Shown piece by piece: positions 1-7,097 of a stretch of DNA of 8,567 bases (within the stretch, counting starts at the first letter, position 1; each line of letters begins with the position of its first letter). The position numbers and the translations under genes are program-made. The notes beneath the pieces are model-generated. The model saw only the letters and a program-made list of their open reading frames with translations, did no database searches and was not told where the DNA came from. Origin of the DNA: an uncultured Bacteroidales bacterium (lineage in GTDB: Bacteria > Bacteroidota > Bacteroidia > Bacteroidales > Muribaculaceae); the NCBI GenBank assembly GCA_900554715.1, contig USIN01000063.1:1-8567 (forward strand), read 5' to 3'.

Positions 1-1
1 C

Positions 2-862
2 TGCAACAACTTCTGCTCATACTGCATCGTTCCCTATACCCGCGGCCGCGAGCGCAGCCGTCCCGTCGAAAGCATTCTGCGCGAACTCGCCGACCTGCGC
101 GCCAAAGGCTTCAGGGAAGTGACTCTTCTGGGCCAGAACGTCAACAGCTATAACTTCACCGACGAATCGGGCACGACAACCGGCTTCGCAGCCCTGCTCG
201 CCGCCGTCGCCGAAGCGGCCCCGGAGATGAGAGTGCGTTTCACCACCTCACATCCCAAGGACATGTCAGACGAGACCATAGCCGTCATCGCCTCTCATAA
301 TAATATATGTCGCCACATACATCTGCCGGTCCAGTCGGGCAGCGACAAGGTGCTCAAGGACATGAACCGCAAATATACCCGCGAGTGGTATCTCGGCCGC
401 ATCCGTGCCATACGCGAGGCAATACCCGACTGCGGCATCTCGACCGACCTTTTCACCGGCTTCCATGACGAGAGCGAGGAAGATTTCGAAGAAACGCTGT
501 CGCTCATGCGAGAGGTGGGCTTCGACTCGTCGTTCATGTTCAAATACTCCGAACGTCCCGGCACTCTCGCCTCGCGCACGATGCCCGACAACATACCCGA
601 AGAGGTCAAAATCGAGCGCCTCAACCGCATGATAGCCCTCCAGAACGAGCTGTCGCTCGAATCAAACCGCCGCGACATCGGCAAAGAGTTCGAAGTGCTC
701 GTCGAGGGTGTCTCGAAGCGTTCGACAGAGCAGTGGATGGGCCGCACGAGCCAGAACAAGACCTGCGTCTTCCCCCGCGGTGACTACCGCACCGGCGACT
801 ATGTCAGGGTCATCGTCAGAGACGCCACATCAGCAACATTAATCTGCGACCTCGCAAAATAA
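2..862 (+). CDS. miaB: MiaB, tRNA (N6-isopentenyl adenosine(37)-C2)-methylthiotransferase, 5'-truncated
   Basis: Radical SAM enzyme that adds a methylthio group to C2 of i6A at position 37 of tRNAs reading UNN codons. It acts in the cytoplasm and carries two 4Fe-4S clusters. The open frame runs from base 2 without a start, giving 286 visible residues; a complete MiaB is usually about 440-460, so roughly the N-terminal third (the methylthiotransferase/UPF0004 domain) lies outside the window. The fragment opens on the radical SAM cluster motif CNNFCSYC (Cys 1, 5 and 8 of the fragment). Further family motifs follow: LLGQNVNSY, HLPVQSGSDKVL, then FMFKYSERPGT, which is typical of Bacteroidetes MiaB. 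The last ~65 residues (EFEVLVEGVSKRS to the end) are the TRAM RNA-binding domain. The stop is 22 bp before the next gene, with no obvious terminator between. RimO and MtaB are related, but the NVNSY and TRAM sequences fit MiaB best. Confidence 0.95.
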   Translation, partial: CNNFCSYCIVPYTRGRERSRPVESILRELADLRAKGFREVTLLGQNVNSYNFTDESGTTTGFAALLAAVAEAAPEMRVRFTTSHPKDMSDETIAVIASHNNICRHIHLPVQSGSDKVLKDMNRKYTREWYLGRIRAIREAIPDCGISTDLFTGFHDESEEDFEETLSLMREVGFDSSFMFKYSERPGTLASRTMPDNIPEEVKIERLNRMIALQNELSLESNRRDIGKEFEVLVEGVSKRSTEQWMGRTSQNKTCVFPRGDYRTGDYVRVIVRDATSATLICDLAK

Positions 863-884
863 AAACCGATAATAATAACGTGCT

Positions 885-1532
885 ATGAACAAACGCATCA
901 TCACACTTTCTGCTCTTCTGGTGCTGTTTTCGGTTACGGTACTCAATGCCCGGCACATACCCGACAGCGCCTTCACCGACGACGAAGGCGTGGGCCGTTT
1001 CTACGACGGATGTCTCAGAATCATAGAAGGCGAACTCGCCTCTGACGCCGACGCCCGCAACGAAGCCTACGCTCTCGCCATGGATGCGCTGAATCCGCGC
1101 CGTAAAGGCTTCGACGCCGGGCGCATGAACCTCACCGCGGTCGATACAGCCGGCGTCGCCGCGCCACCGGCCGACTTCGCCTTCGACTACAGCTATGCCC
1201 GCGCCAAATATCAGAGCGTCGACTTCGCCCCGAGCGGCATCTCGCGCGGCCTCGGACGCACATGCCGCCTCTTCGACCTCTCGCTCAAACCACACGGAAA
1301 AGCATCATTCTCCGAGCGCGTCCACGGAGCCTGCATCCTCATCGCCGTCGCCAGACCGGGCGTAGAAATCGCCACCACAATCACCGTCGACGGACGCGAA
1401 ATCAAAGCCGACACCTTTGAAGACGGCCTCGTCAACTACGCCGCATGGCAACTGCCGAGGCGCACCGTGGTCACCTACACCGTCGAGAACCTGTCTGACA
1501 AAGGCGCCGACGTCATACTCATAGGCAACTGA
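885..1532 (+). CDS. Exported protein of unknown function, first gene of the CHAT/CHASE2 cassette
   Basis: 215 residues; family not recognised. Residues 1-22 are a Sec-type signal peptide: a basic start (MNKR), a hydrophobic core and likely cleavage after L-N-A22. There is no lipobox Cys, so the mature protein should be soluble in the periplasm or secreted. The mature N-terminal half (about 23-85) looks helical and acidic (FYDGCLRIIEGELASDADA). The C-terminal half (about 120-215) has alternating hydrophobic residues suggesting a beta-sandwich, ending in a VTYTVENLS strand and an LIGN terminus. This reminded me of PPC-like or Ig-like accessory domains, but that is an impression only. Three Cys are present. 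The ATG is chosen because it gives the signal peptide; upstream is an A-rich stretch (ataataataacg) without a Shine-Dalgarno, normal for Bacteroidetes. It ends 2 bp before the CHAT gene, so the two are almost certainly cotranscribed. Confidence 0.85.
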   Translation: MNKRIITLSALLVLFSVTVLNARHIPDSAFTDDEGVGRFYDGCLRIIEGELASDADARNEAYALAMDALNPRRKGFDAGRMNLTAVDTAGVAAPPADFAFDYSYARAKYQSVDFAPSGISRGLGRTCRLFDLSLKPHGKASFSERVHGACILIAVARPGVEIATTITVDGREIKADTFEDGLVNYAAWQLPRRTVVTYTVENLSDKGADVILIGN

Positions 1533-1534
1533 CA

Positions 1535-3844
1535 ATGAAACGCCTCCTCGCAGCCATAATATTAATATGTGCCTTCGCCGTACTTGCTGCCAGCGCCGCC
1601 GGGCGCGACTTCAGCCGTGCGTCACATCTGCTCGCCGAAGCCTCGCGGCTCATAGCCGGCGGACACTATGCCGCCGCAGCCGACAGCCTTGAACAAGCCC
1701 GCTCGCTCAAAGGGCTACCCTCGGTCACCCGCACCGAAATAGACTGCGGACTCCTGCGCGCTACCATCGGCCTGGGCGACTACAGCACCGCCCGTCGGCT
1801 CTACCATGAAGCCATGTCCGACTCATACGACGACATCACCGACGACATGCTGCGCCTCAACGCCTCTGAACTCTACTTCGCCGCCGGCGATTACGACGCC
1901 GCGCTCAACGTGCTCGACAGCATCGTCTCGCCACGCTACGCTACGACGCGCGACATACACCGCTCACGCGCCCTGACGATGCTCGAGCGCTATGACGATG
2001 CCGTCACACTCCTCACCGACGGCATCGCCCACATCGGCGAAGACGACTCCGCCTACCCCCTGCTGGTTCAGAACCGCGGCTATGCCCTCTGGAGCTGCGG
2101 ACGACTCGCCGGAGCCGTACGCGACCTCGCCGAGGCCGTCAGGCTCGTACCCGAATCAGCCGACCGCTACAGCATCATGGCCAATCTCGCTTTGGCCGAA
2201 AGTGAGGCCGGCGACCACGTCAGCGCACTGAAACATATCAACACAGCCGTCGCACACCTCGACGAGGCGTCGCCAGACGGCATCATCGCACGCCGCAAAC
2301 GCGCCGAAATCCTCGCCCGCGCCGGGCGCACGGCCGAAAGCCGCGCCGCCTTCAGCCGCTATTTCGACAGCGAGCGCCGTCTGTTGCTCGACAACCTCGA
2401 CGAGATGACGCCCTCGCAGCGCCTCAATTACTGGACTAAGGTCAAACCCTTGCTGTCGCGCAGCTTCATCCTCGGCGACGCAGCCGCCGGCTTCCTCTTC
2501 GACGTCGCCATGTTCCGCCGCCAGACATCACTCATCGGCATGCGCGACACCGAGGCTCTGCGGCGTCAGCTCACCACGACGTCGGCCACACTGCGCCGCT
2601 CGCTCGCGCCCGACGAGGCTGCGGTCGAGATTGTCAGCTATGAATCAGGCCGTGACACTGTCTCATACGCCGCCATCATTCTTCCCAAGCGCGGCCGCGC
2701 CAGATTTCTCCGTCTTCTCGACCAAAACGACATCTACCGCGCCGAGACCGTCGGCTCCAACTCGATTTATAACGCACTCAAAAGCGAGTCACCCTCAGAC
2801 AAGAATCTGCTCTACAGCGACTCGACCCTCGGCAATCTCGTGTGGCGCCCGATTGTCAAAGCGCTTCCATCCGGGACGCGGCGCATCTATATCGCACCCG
2901 AAGGCATCTTCCACCTCTGGGCCATCGAGAACATGCCCTTCGACGGCCGCGACAGCCTCGAAATCCACCGCATAAGCTCGACCGCCGCACTGGCTCTGCG
3001 CGACAAATCGCCGAAAACCGGCATCGGGTCGCGGCGTCTGCTCGTCGGCGGTCTCGACTATGACGCCCGTCTGCGCGACAGCATCGCCGGCAAGCCCGAC
3101 CGGCAGAGCGCCGACCACATCCGCAGCCACACCGGCTCGACGATGCGGTTCTCATATCTCAAAGGCACACGCGACGAAGTCGACTCTATCGCCGCAGCCG
3201 CCGCCTCGGTCTGCGACATCCGTCATATCGCCGACGAAGCCACCGTCAAGAAGATACTCCCCGGCTATGATATAGTCCACATCGCCACCCACGGCTACAG
3301 CCTGAACTTCGGCCTGCGCCGCCGTCCGCAGTTCCTGGCCGACAGCGTCGCCATCGACCGTTCACTCCTCGGCGCCGGCCTCGCTCTCACCGGAGCCAAC
3401 ACATCGGCCGGCAGCGACAACCGCGAGGACGCACTGCTCTCGGCCCGCGAAATCTGCGACCTCGACCTCTCAGGCGTCGATTTCGTCGTGCTCTCGGCCT
3501 GTCAGACAGCCAAAGGCGATATCAGCGACGAAGGTGCCGCTGGCCTCGTCCGCGGACTCAAGAACGCCGGCGTCAAGACCGTCATGGCCTCGCTATGGTG
3601 TGTCGACGACCGCTCGACAATGCTCTTCATGCAGGAATTCTACCGTCTTCTCGACAGCGGAGCCTCGAAACACCGGGCCTACGCCGGCGCGCAGCGACGA
3701 CTGCGCCTCGAGCCGACCAAAATACCCTACCGCCGCTTCTCTCCCGCCATCATGGCCCGCGAACGCTCGACGAGCTACCGCATACTCCCGCCATTCGACG
3801 CCCCATACTACTGGGCGCCGTTCATTCTCATAGACGACTTTTAA
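1535..3844 (+). CDS. Exported TPR-CHAT protein (caspase-like peptidase fold)
   Basis: 769 residues. Residues 1-22 form a signal peptide (MKRLL, hydrophobic core, AASAA before G23), so the protein should act outside the cytoplasm. Residues ~27-281 contain about seven TPR-like helical hairpins, for example around GGHYAAAADSLEQA, AAGDYDAALNVLDSI, CGRLAGAVRDLAEA and AGDHVSALKHINTA. A helical linker follows (QRLNYW, ~300). Residues ~400-769 are the CHAT domain: IYIAPEGIFHLWAIENMPF near 450, the His motif HIATHG (H586), the Cys motif LSACQTAKG (C656), then GLVRGLKNAGVKTVMASLW, and the usual terminal PYYWAPFIL. Both catalytic dyad positions are intact, so activity is plausible but not shown. Known CHAT proteases include the TPR-CHAT of Craspase and gasdermin-activating proteases; no gRAMP or gasdermin gene is seen here, and those systems are cytoplasmic. 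It lies 2 bp after the preceding gene and 27 bp before the next. Length and domain order fit Bacteroidetes TPR-CHAT proteins. Confidence 0.93.
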   Translation: MKRLLAAIILICAFAVLAASAAGRDFSRASHLLAEASRLIAGGHYAAAADSLEQARSLKGLPSVTRTEIDCGLLRATIGLGDYSTARRLYHEAMSDSYDDITDDMLRLNASELYFAAGDYDAALNVLDSIVSPRYATTRDIHRSRALTMLERYDDAVTLLTDGIAHIGEDDSAYPLLVQNRGYALWSCGRLAGAVRDLAEAVRLVPESADRYSIMANLALAESEAGDHVSALKHINTAVAHLDEASPDGIIARRKRAEILARAGRTAESRAAFSRYFDSERRLLLDNLDEMTPSQRLNYWTKVKPLLSRSFILGDAAAGFLFDVAMFRRQTSLIGMRDTEALRRQLTTTSATLRRSLAPDEAAVEIVSYESGRDTVSYAAIILPKRGRARFLRLLDQNDIYRAETVGSNSIYNALKSESPSDKNLLYSDSTLGNLVWRPIVKALPSGTRRIYIAPEGIFHLWAIENMPFDGRDSLEIHRISSTAALALRDKSPKTGIGSRRLLVGGLDYDARLRDSIAGKPDRQSADHIRSHTGSTMRFSYLKGTRDEVDSIAAAAASVCDIRHIADEATVKKILPGYDIVHIATHGYSLNFGLRRRPQFLADSVAIDRSLLGAGLALTGANTSAGSDNREDALLSAREICDLDLSGVDFVVLSACQTAKGDISDEGAAGLVRGLKNAGVKTVMASLWCVDDRSTMLFMQEFYRLLDSGASKHRAYAGAQRRLRLEPTKIPYRRFSPAIMARERSTSYRILPPFDAPYYWAPFILIDDF

Positions 3845-3871
3845 AAACCACTCATTATAGACGACCTCCTT

Positions 3872-5146
3872 ATGAAAATCAAGGCCTTAATCTTAGCAAG
3901 CGCCATCATCATGCCCTCACTCGCCTCCACGGCACAGGTCAACGACAACAACACCGGCACAATCGTCGGACAGCGCAAATACGAACTCATCGTCAACGAA
4001 GGCAATGACTCGACCGTCAACGCCTTCAACCGCGGCCTCGAGGCCTCGCGCGGCAACCGCGCTTTCCTCGCCGACATCGCCGGCGTCTACCGCTCTACCT
4101 TTGTCGGACAGGCCATCGGCGCCTCCACGAGCCTCCTCGAACTCGGCATCAGCGCCCTCATGAAAGCCGGCGAAAACAAACAGCCGAAATGGCAGAAAGC
4201 CGTCATGGGCGAGTCGACATTCATCCGCGTCCTACCGATGCAGATGGAGATTCTCGACTTCTACCGCGAGCCGTCGTCAATAGGCCCCCTCGACCCGAGC
4301 GACATGTTTTTCAACGGCTTCGGCTGCCGTCAGGTAATCGAATACACCGATGCCGAAGGCCGCCCCGCCGAAGAAGAGGTCTTCTATGTCTCCTGCAACG
4401 TGCGCACCGACTCGATCGGACGTATGCGCATGCTCAACCACTCGAAATTCGAGGTCTATGTCGACTCGCTGCGCTTCAACTTCGCTCTCTGCGACCTGCC
4501 CAACGACTCGCTCGGCACAGACATCAGCACCCGCATACCGTTCTCGTTCGAGAAGCGCAAAGACCTGAAATTCATCGTCAGGGCAGACATCACTTCGTCG
4601 TGGATAACCCAGGCCATGCAGGTCTACAACGACCAGCCGCTCGGCTCCTTCGAGATTGTGGCATCGATAGACCCCGACAAGCTCGACAGCCGGGGCATCT
4701 TCACCTACTCGGCGTCAAATGCAGCCGACCGCGCCAAACGCGTCTCGGTCAAAGGCGACTGTTTCCTCGTGCCGCGCTCTTATGTCGGCTCGAACGACAT
4801 GCACACGGCCTCCGACTCATGGGGCACCGGCCAGTATAAGGTCGAGATGCAGATCGCCGAAACATGCCGCATCAACCCCGACTACTACATGACCGACGGC
4901 AAATGGGACAAAGACATCTGGGGCCCAGAGTGGAAGCTCATCTCGAAGCGCAAGCCCTCGAAACCGGCATGGCGCAGTGTCCTCGAGGTCGTAGGCGTGC
5001 AGTATGCAGGTTCTAACTGGATCAGCACCCTGCTCGAGCCGACCAAGACCGTCATCATACAATATGAGACCCAGGAGCTCAACCGCCTCATCAACGGCGG
5101 CGGCGCAGCAGCCGCGCCCTCGAAAGCCCAGGCCAAACGTCCGTGA
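3872..5146 (+). CDS. Exported protein of unknown function (CHAT/CHASE2 cassette)
   Basis: 424 residues; I do not recognise a family. Residues 1-21 are a signal peptide (MKIK, hydrophobic core, likely cleavage at S-T-A before Q22). The mature N-terminus has a helical stretch (~45-95: NAFNRGLEASRG, then ADIAGVYRSTFVGQAIG and a Leu/Ala-rich segment). The middle (~135-300) is mixed and rich in beta-like strands (EEEVFYVSCNV, SKFEVYVDSLRFNFALC, LKFIVRADI, GSFEIVASI), like a sandwich or adhesin-type fold. A region near ~325-365 is rich in Trp, Tyr and Asp. The tail is low-complexity Ala/Gly/Pro/Lys (INGGGAAAA to the end). Five Cys are present in the mature part. The ATG gives the signal peptide. 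The stop overlaps the CHASE2 gene start as TGATG, so translational coupling is likely. Function is inferred only from position: a periplasmic or surface partner, or a substrate, of the CHAT/CHASE2 pair. Confidence 0.85.
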   Translation: MKIKALILASAIIMPSLASTAQVNDNNTGTIVGQRKYELIVNEGNDSTVNAFNRGLEASRGNRAFLADIAGVYRSTFVGQAIGASTSLLELGISALMKAGENKQPKWQKAVMGESTFIRVLPMQMEILDFYREPSSIGPLDPSDMFFNGFGCRQVIEYTDAEGRPAEEEVFYVSCNVRTDSIGRMRMLNHSKFEVYVDSLRFNFALCDLPNDSLGTDISTRIPFSFEKRKDLKFIVRADITSSWITQAMQVYNDQPLGSFEIVASIDPDKLDSRGIFTYSASNAADRAKRVSVKGDCFLVPRSYVGSNDMHTASDSWGTGQYKVEMQIAETCRINPDYYMTDGKWDKDIWGPEWKLISKRKPSKPAWRSVLEVVGVQYAGSNWISTLLEPTKTVIIQYETQELNRLINGGGAAAAPSKAQAKRP

Positions 5147-6378
5147 TGAAACGTCCCGGCCGACATACCCTCAGACTGACAGCCGCGTCGGCAGCCATCG
5201 CCGCCGCCCTGCTCTGCCTGAGCTACCTCTTCAACTCGCTGCCCTACTCTTTCGGCGGCGACGTCTCAGCTCAGGTGTGGGCCGAGCGTATCGGCTTCAT
5301 CTTCAACGGCCGCCGCAACCACCTGCCCGACTCGATAGCCCTGGTCAACGTGGCCTACGACAAGACCCTCGTCGACTATGACGGCCGTCTCTTCAACACT
5401 ATTCCCGGCGACAACCGCCGCGCGCCCTCGGGCCGCATCGCCCTCACCGACCGCCGCAAGCTCCTCGACTTCCTCAAGGCCGCCAAAGGCGCCGGCTACA
5501 AATATATAATGCTCGACGTCAGATTTGACGACGACATCGTGAGCGACTCGGTGTCGCTCGCCCTCTTCGATCTCATAGGCTCGATGGACCGCATCGCCTT
5601 CGCCGTCCACGAAGGCTCTGACCCTGTCGCCGACGTCCCGGCCGACAAGGCAGCCTTCGGCGACTATAACATCACGGCCTTCGAGTCTAACGCCGTCAAA
5701 TATCCCATCGTCCACGGCGACCGCCCGTCTATGGCCTCGGCCATGTATTCTGCCCTAAACGGCGGCCGCATCTCTACCTTCGGCCCGCTGACCTTCGACG
5801 GCAGTGCCCTGTGCATGCGCAGCCTCTTTCTCGACTATCCCGTCCGCGTCTTCGACCGCGCCGTCGAAACCGACGGACTCATGCCTGCCGACTACTATTA
5901 TCTCAACCTCGGCGTCGACCTCCTCGCCGACCCCGACAGCGTCGCCCGCATCCGCGAGTATGTCGCCGACCGCATCGTCGTCATCGGCGACTTCGACAAC
6001 GACGTCCACGACACGAGCATAGGCCAGCTCGCCGGCTCGCTCATCAACCTCAACGCCTACATCAGCCTCTCGCAGGGGCGCCACAAGATTTCGTGGCTCT
6101 ACACGGCGCTGCTGTTCGTGATTTATTTCGTTATCGCGCTGAGCCTTATAAAGCATCAGTCGCCCATCGACATGATTCCGGCGCTGCGACGCCGCAAGTC
6201 GACGGCGCTGCGTTTCCTCTTCAGCCTCGTCGGATTCTCTGTCGTGCTCAGTCTGCTGTCGCTGCTGCTCTACCTCGCGGCGGGCATCATCTACAGCATC
6301 GTCCTGCCATCATTATATTTCTCACTGATAAGTCTATGGATCGAAAAACGCAAACTTCTGTCAGAATCGCCGCAATAA
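5146..6378 (+). CDS. CHASE2-domain membrane sensor protein without output domain
   Basis: 410 residues from the ATG at 5146; a GTG at 5143 would add one residue, but the ATG in TGATG is the likelier start. Residues ~9-29 are a hydrophobic N-terminal anchor. Residues ~40-305 are an extracytoplasmic domain that I assign to CHASE2: it opens with SIALVNVAYDKTLVDYDG, includes YKYIMLDVRFDD, and ends with the hallmark block ADRIVVIGDFDNDVHDTSIG (274-293) followed by SLINLNAYISL. Three membrane segments follow (~315-335, ~355-376, ~378-398), the classic CHASE2 topology. CHASE2 normally feeds a histidine kinase, a cyclase (adenylate or diguanylate) or a Ser/Thr kinase. Here the protein stops about 12 residues after the last membrane segment (IEKRKLLSESPQ), so any signal must pass to another protein. 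The last 43 nt overlap the next gene. The CHASE2 call rests on motif memory and topology, not on a search. Confidence 0.87.
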   Translation: MKRPGRHTLRLTAASAAIAAALLCLSYLFNSLPYSFGGDVSAQVWAERIGFIFNGRRNHLPDSIALVNVAYDKTLVDYDGRLFNTIPGDNRRAPSGRIALTDRRKLLDFLKAAKGAGYKYIMLDVRFDDDIVSDSVSLALFDLIGSMDRIAFAVHEGSDPVADVPADKAAFGDYNITAFESNAVKYPIVHGDRPSMASAMYSALNGGRISTFGPLTFDGSALCMRSLFLDYPVRVFDRAVETDGLMPADYYYLNLGVDLLADPDSVARIREYVADRIVVIGDFDNDVHDTSIGQLAGSLINLNAYISLSQGRHKISWLYTALLFVIYFVIALSLIKHQSPIDMIPALRRRKSTALRFLFSLVGFSVVLSLLSLLLYLAAGIIYSIVLPSLYFSLISLWIEKRKLLSESPQ

Positions 6379-7019
6379 CCGTCATCGTCCTGGCGTCGCT
6401 CATATCGGCTCATGCCGACACCTACCGCATCAGCGAGATTCGCGGAGGCAGCCACAGCATCGACGGCGTCGAACTCCATGCCGGCTCGACGGTCAGCGAC
6501 CTCAGCCGCATCGTCAGCCGGTGGGACGAAGACCGCGGACAGAGCCGCTATATCAAGCTCTACAACCTCACCACACGCCGCACACAGATCATACCGGCAC
6601 CTGTGACGAAGAAGAGCGAGCGCGGATTCTGGGACAAAGTCGTCTCATATTTCTCTGAGATACGCAAATGCTCGACACGCGCGCCCGAGAACGAACTCAC
6701 CGGCGGACTCGGCGAAAGCCTGTCGCGCACGTTCTACGTCATGGCCGGCGACGCCGACACCGACATCACGATAGCCTCGCGCCTGCCCGTCGACGACAGC
6801 CGCCGTCTCGAAGCCTCGTTCAGCACTCCGTCGGGCATCCGGCGCGCCTCGTTCGAGCGCCGCGGCGCGGCAGTCGTGCTGCCCGCGTCAGTCTTCGCCG
6901 GCATAGAATCCGGCGCCCCGCGCACACAGCTGATAGTGACCGTCGACTACATCGACCGCACCACCGGGCGACGGCTGACCCTGAGCGACTCGATGACCGT
7001 CATCGTCATTTCAGAATAG
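6336..7019 (+). CDS. Exported protein of unknown function, last gene of the CHAT/CHASE2 cassette
   Basis: 227 residues. The ATG at 6336 lies inside the CHASE2 gene, in another frame. It is chosen because residues 1-27 then form a complete signal peptide (MDRKTQ, the core AAITVIVLASLI, cleavage at A-H-A before D28), and there is no later Met before the mature domain. The frame stays open far upstream (to 5811), but that part is Arg/Pro-rich shadow translation. The mature protein seems to have two parts. Residues ~28-85 are beta-rich with the pattern ISEIRGGS, DGVELHAGSTVSDLSRI, YIKLYNLTTRRTQII, vaguely like FecR-type domains. After a short helix (GFWDKVVSYFSEIRKC, the only Cys at 112) and ELTGGLGE, residues ~130-227 form a second beta-rich domain (FYVMAGDADTDITIAS onward). 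I cannot name a family. It is followed by the AT-rich intergenic region, so it closes the operon. Confidence 0.82.
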   Translation: MDRKTQTSVRIAAITVIVLASLISAHADTYRISEIRGGSHSIDGVELHAGSTVSDLSRIVSRWDEDRGQSRYIKLYNLTTRRTQIIPAPVTKKSERGFWDKVVSYFSEIRKCSTRAPENELTGGLGESLSRTFYVMAGDADTDITIASRLPVDDSRRLEASFSTPSGIRRASFERRGAAVVLPASVFAGIESGAPRTQLIVTVDYIDRTTGRRLTLSDSMTVIVISE

Positions 7020-7066
7020 ATTCCTAGACAAATTATCTACATTTTTAAAGAATTTTTTCCTTAATT

Positions 7067-7097
7067 ATTGCCAATCCGCGTTTTTAGATTAAATTTG
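7067..7097 (+). promoter_or_regulatory. Bacteroidetes-type promoter of the sdhC operon
   Basis: TAAATTTG at 7090-7097 matches the Bacteroidetes -7 consensus TAnnTTTG exactly. ATTG at 7067-7070 matches the -33 box TTTG in three of four bases, with a 19-bp spacer, the usual spacing for this sigma factor. Transcription should start a few bases downstream, near 7103-7106, leaving a leader of about 55 nt before the ATG at 7161. The leader is A/T-rich and has no Shine-Dalgarno, as is common in this phylum. The site lies in the only AT-rich gap of the window. Confidence 0.72.

Larger units (their letters stand above)
885..7019 (+). other. Probable five-gene operon encoding an exported CHAT/CHASE2 cassette
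   Basis: Five genes in the same direction are separated by 2, 27, -1 and -43 bp, and all five products carry an N-terminal signal peptide or membrane anchor. No internal TAnnTTTG promoter stood out in the short gaps. The gap to miaB is only 22 bp and shows no promoter or terminator, so transcription may begin upstream of miaB, or inside it. The cassette ends at the AT-rich region before sdhC. Gene order is exported unknown, TPR-CHAT, exported unknown, CHASE2, exported unknown. Cotranscription is inferred from spacing. Confidence 0.7.

Noticed and set aside
1535..3844. Possibility that this is a Craspase or gasdermin defence system.
   Set aside because: There is no gRAMP/Cas7-11 effector, CRISPR array or gasdermin-like pore protein in the window, and the CHAT protein carries a signal peptide.
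3864..3871. ACCTCCTT directly before the ATG at 3872, identical to the 16S rRNA anti-Shine-Dalgarno core.
   Set aside because: It has the same sense as the anti-SD and so cannot pair with it as a ribosome binding site. It is most likely a chance match in a phylum that does not rely on Shine-Dalgarno pairing.
5266..5715. Long antisense open frame opposite the CHASE2 gene; similar ones occur at 816-1295, 295-759, 2795-3130 and 5755-6156.
   Set aside because: Val/Glu/Ala/Asp-rich or Ser/Arg-rich translations without motifs, expected as shadows of GC-rich genes with strong codon bias.
5811..6335. Upstream continuation of the last cassette gene's frame, adding 175 Arg/Pro/His-rich residues.
   Set aside because: It lies wholly inside the CHASE2 gene, has the composition of a shifted GC-rich frame, and would bury the clear signal peptide that starts at 6336.
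6991..7005. Perfect inverted repeat CGATGACCGTCATCG near the end of the last cassette gene, a possible terminator stem.
   Set aside because: The stem is short, lies in coding sequence, and is not followed directly by a T-run; the T-rich tract begins about 35 bases later. Coding of D-S-M-T-V-I-V explains it.
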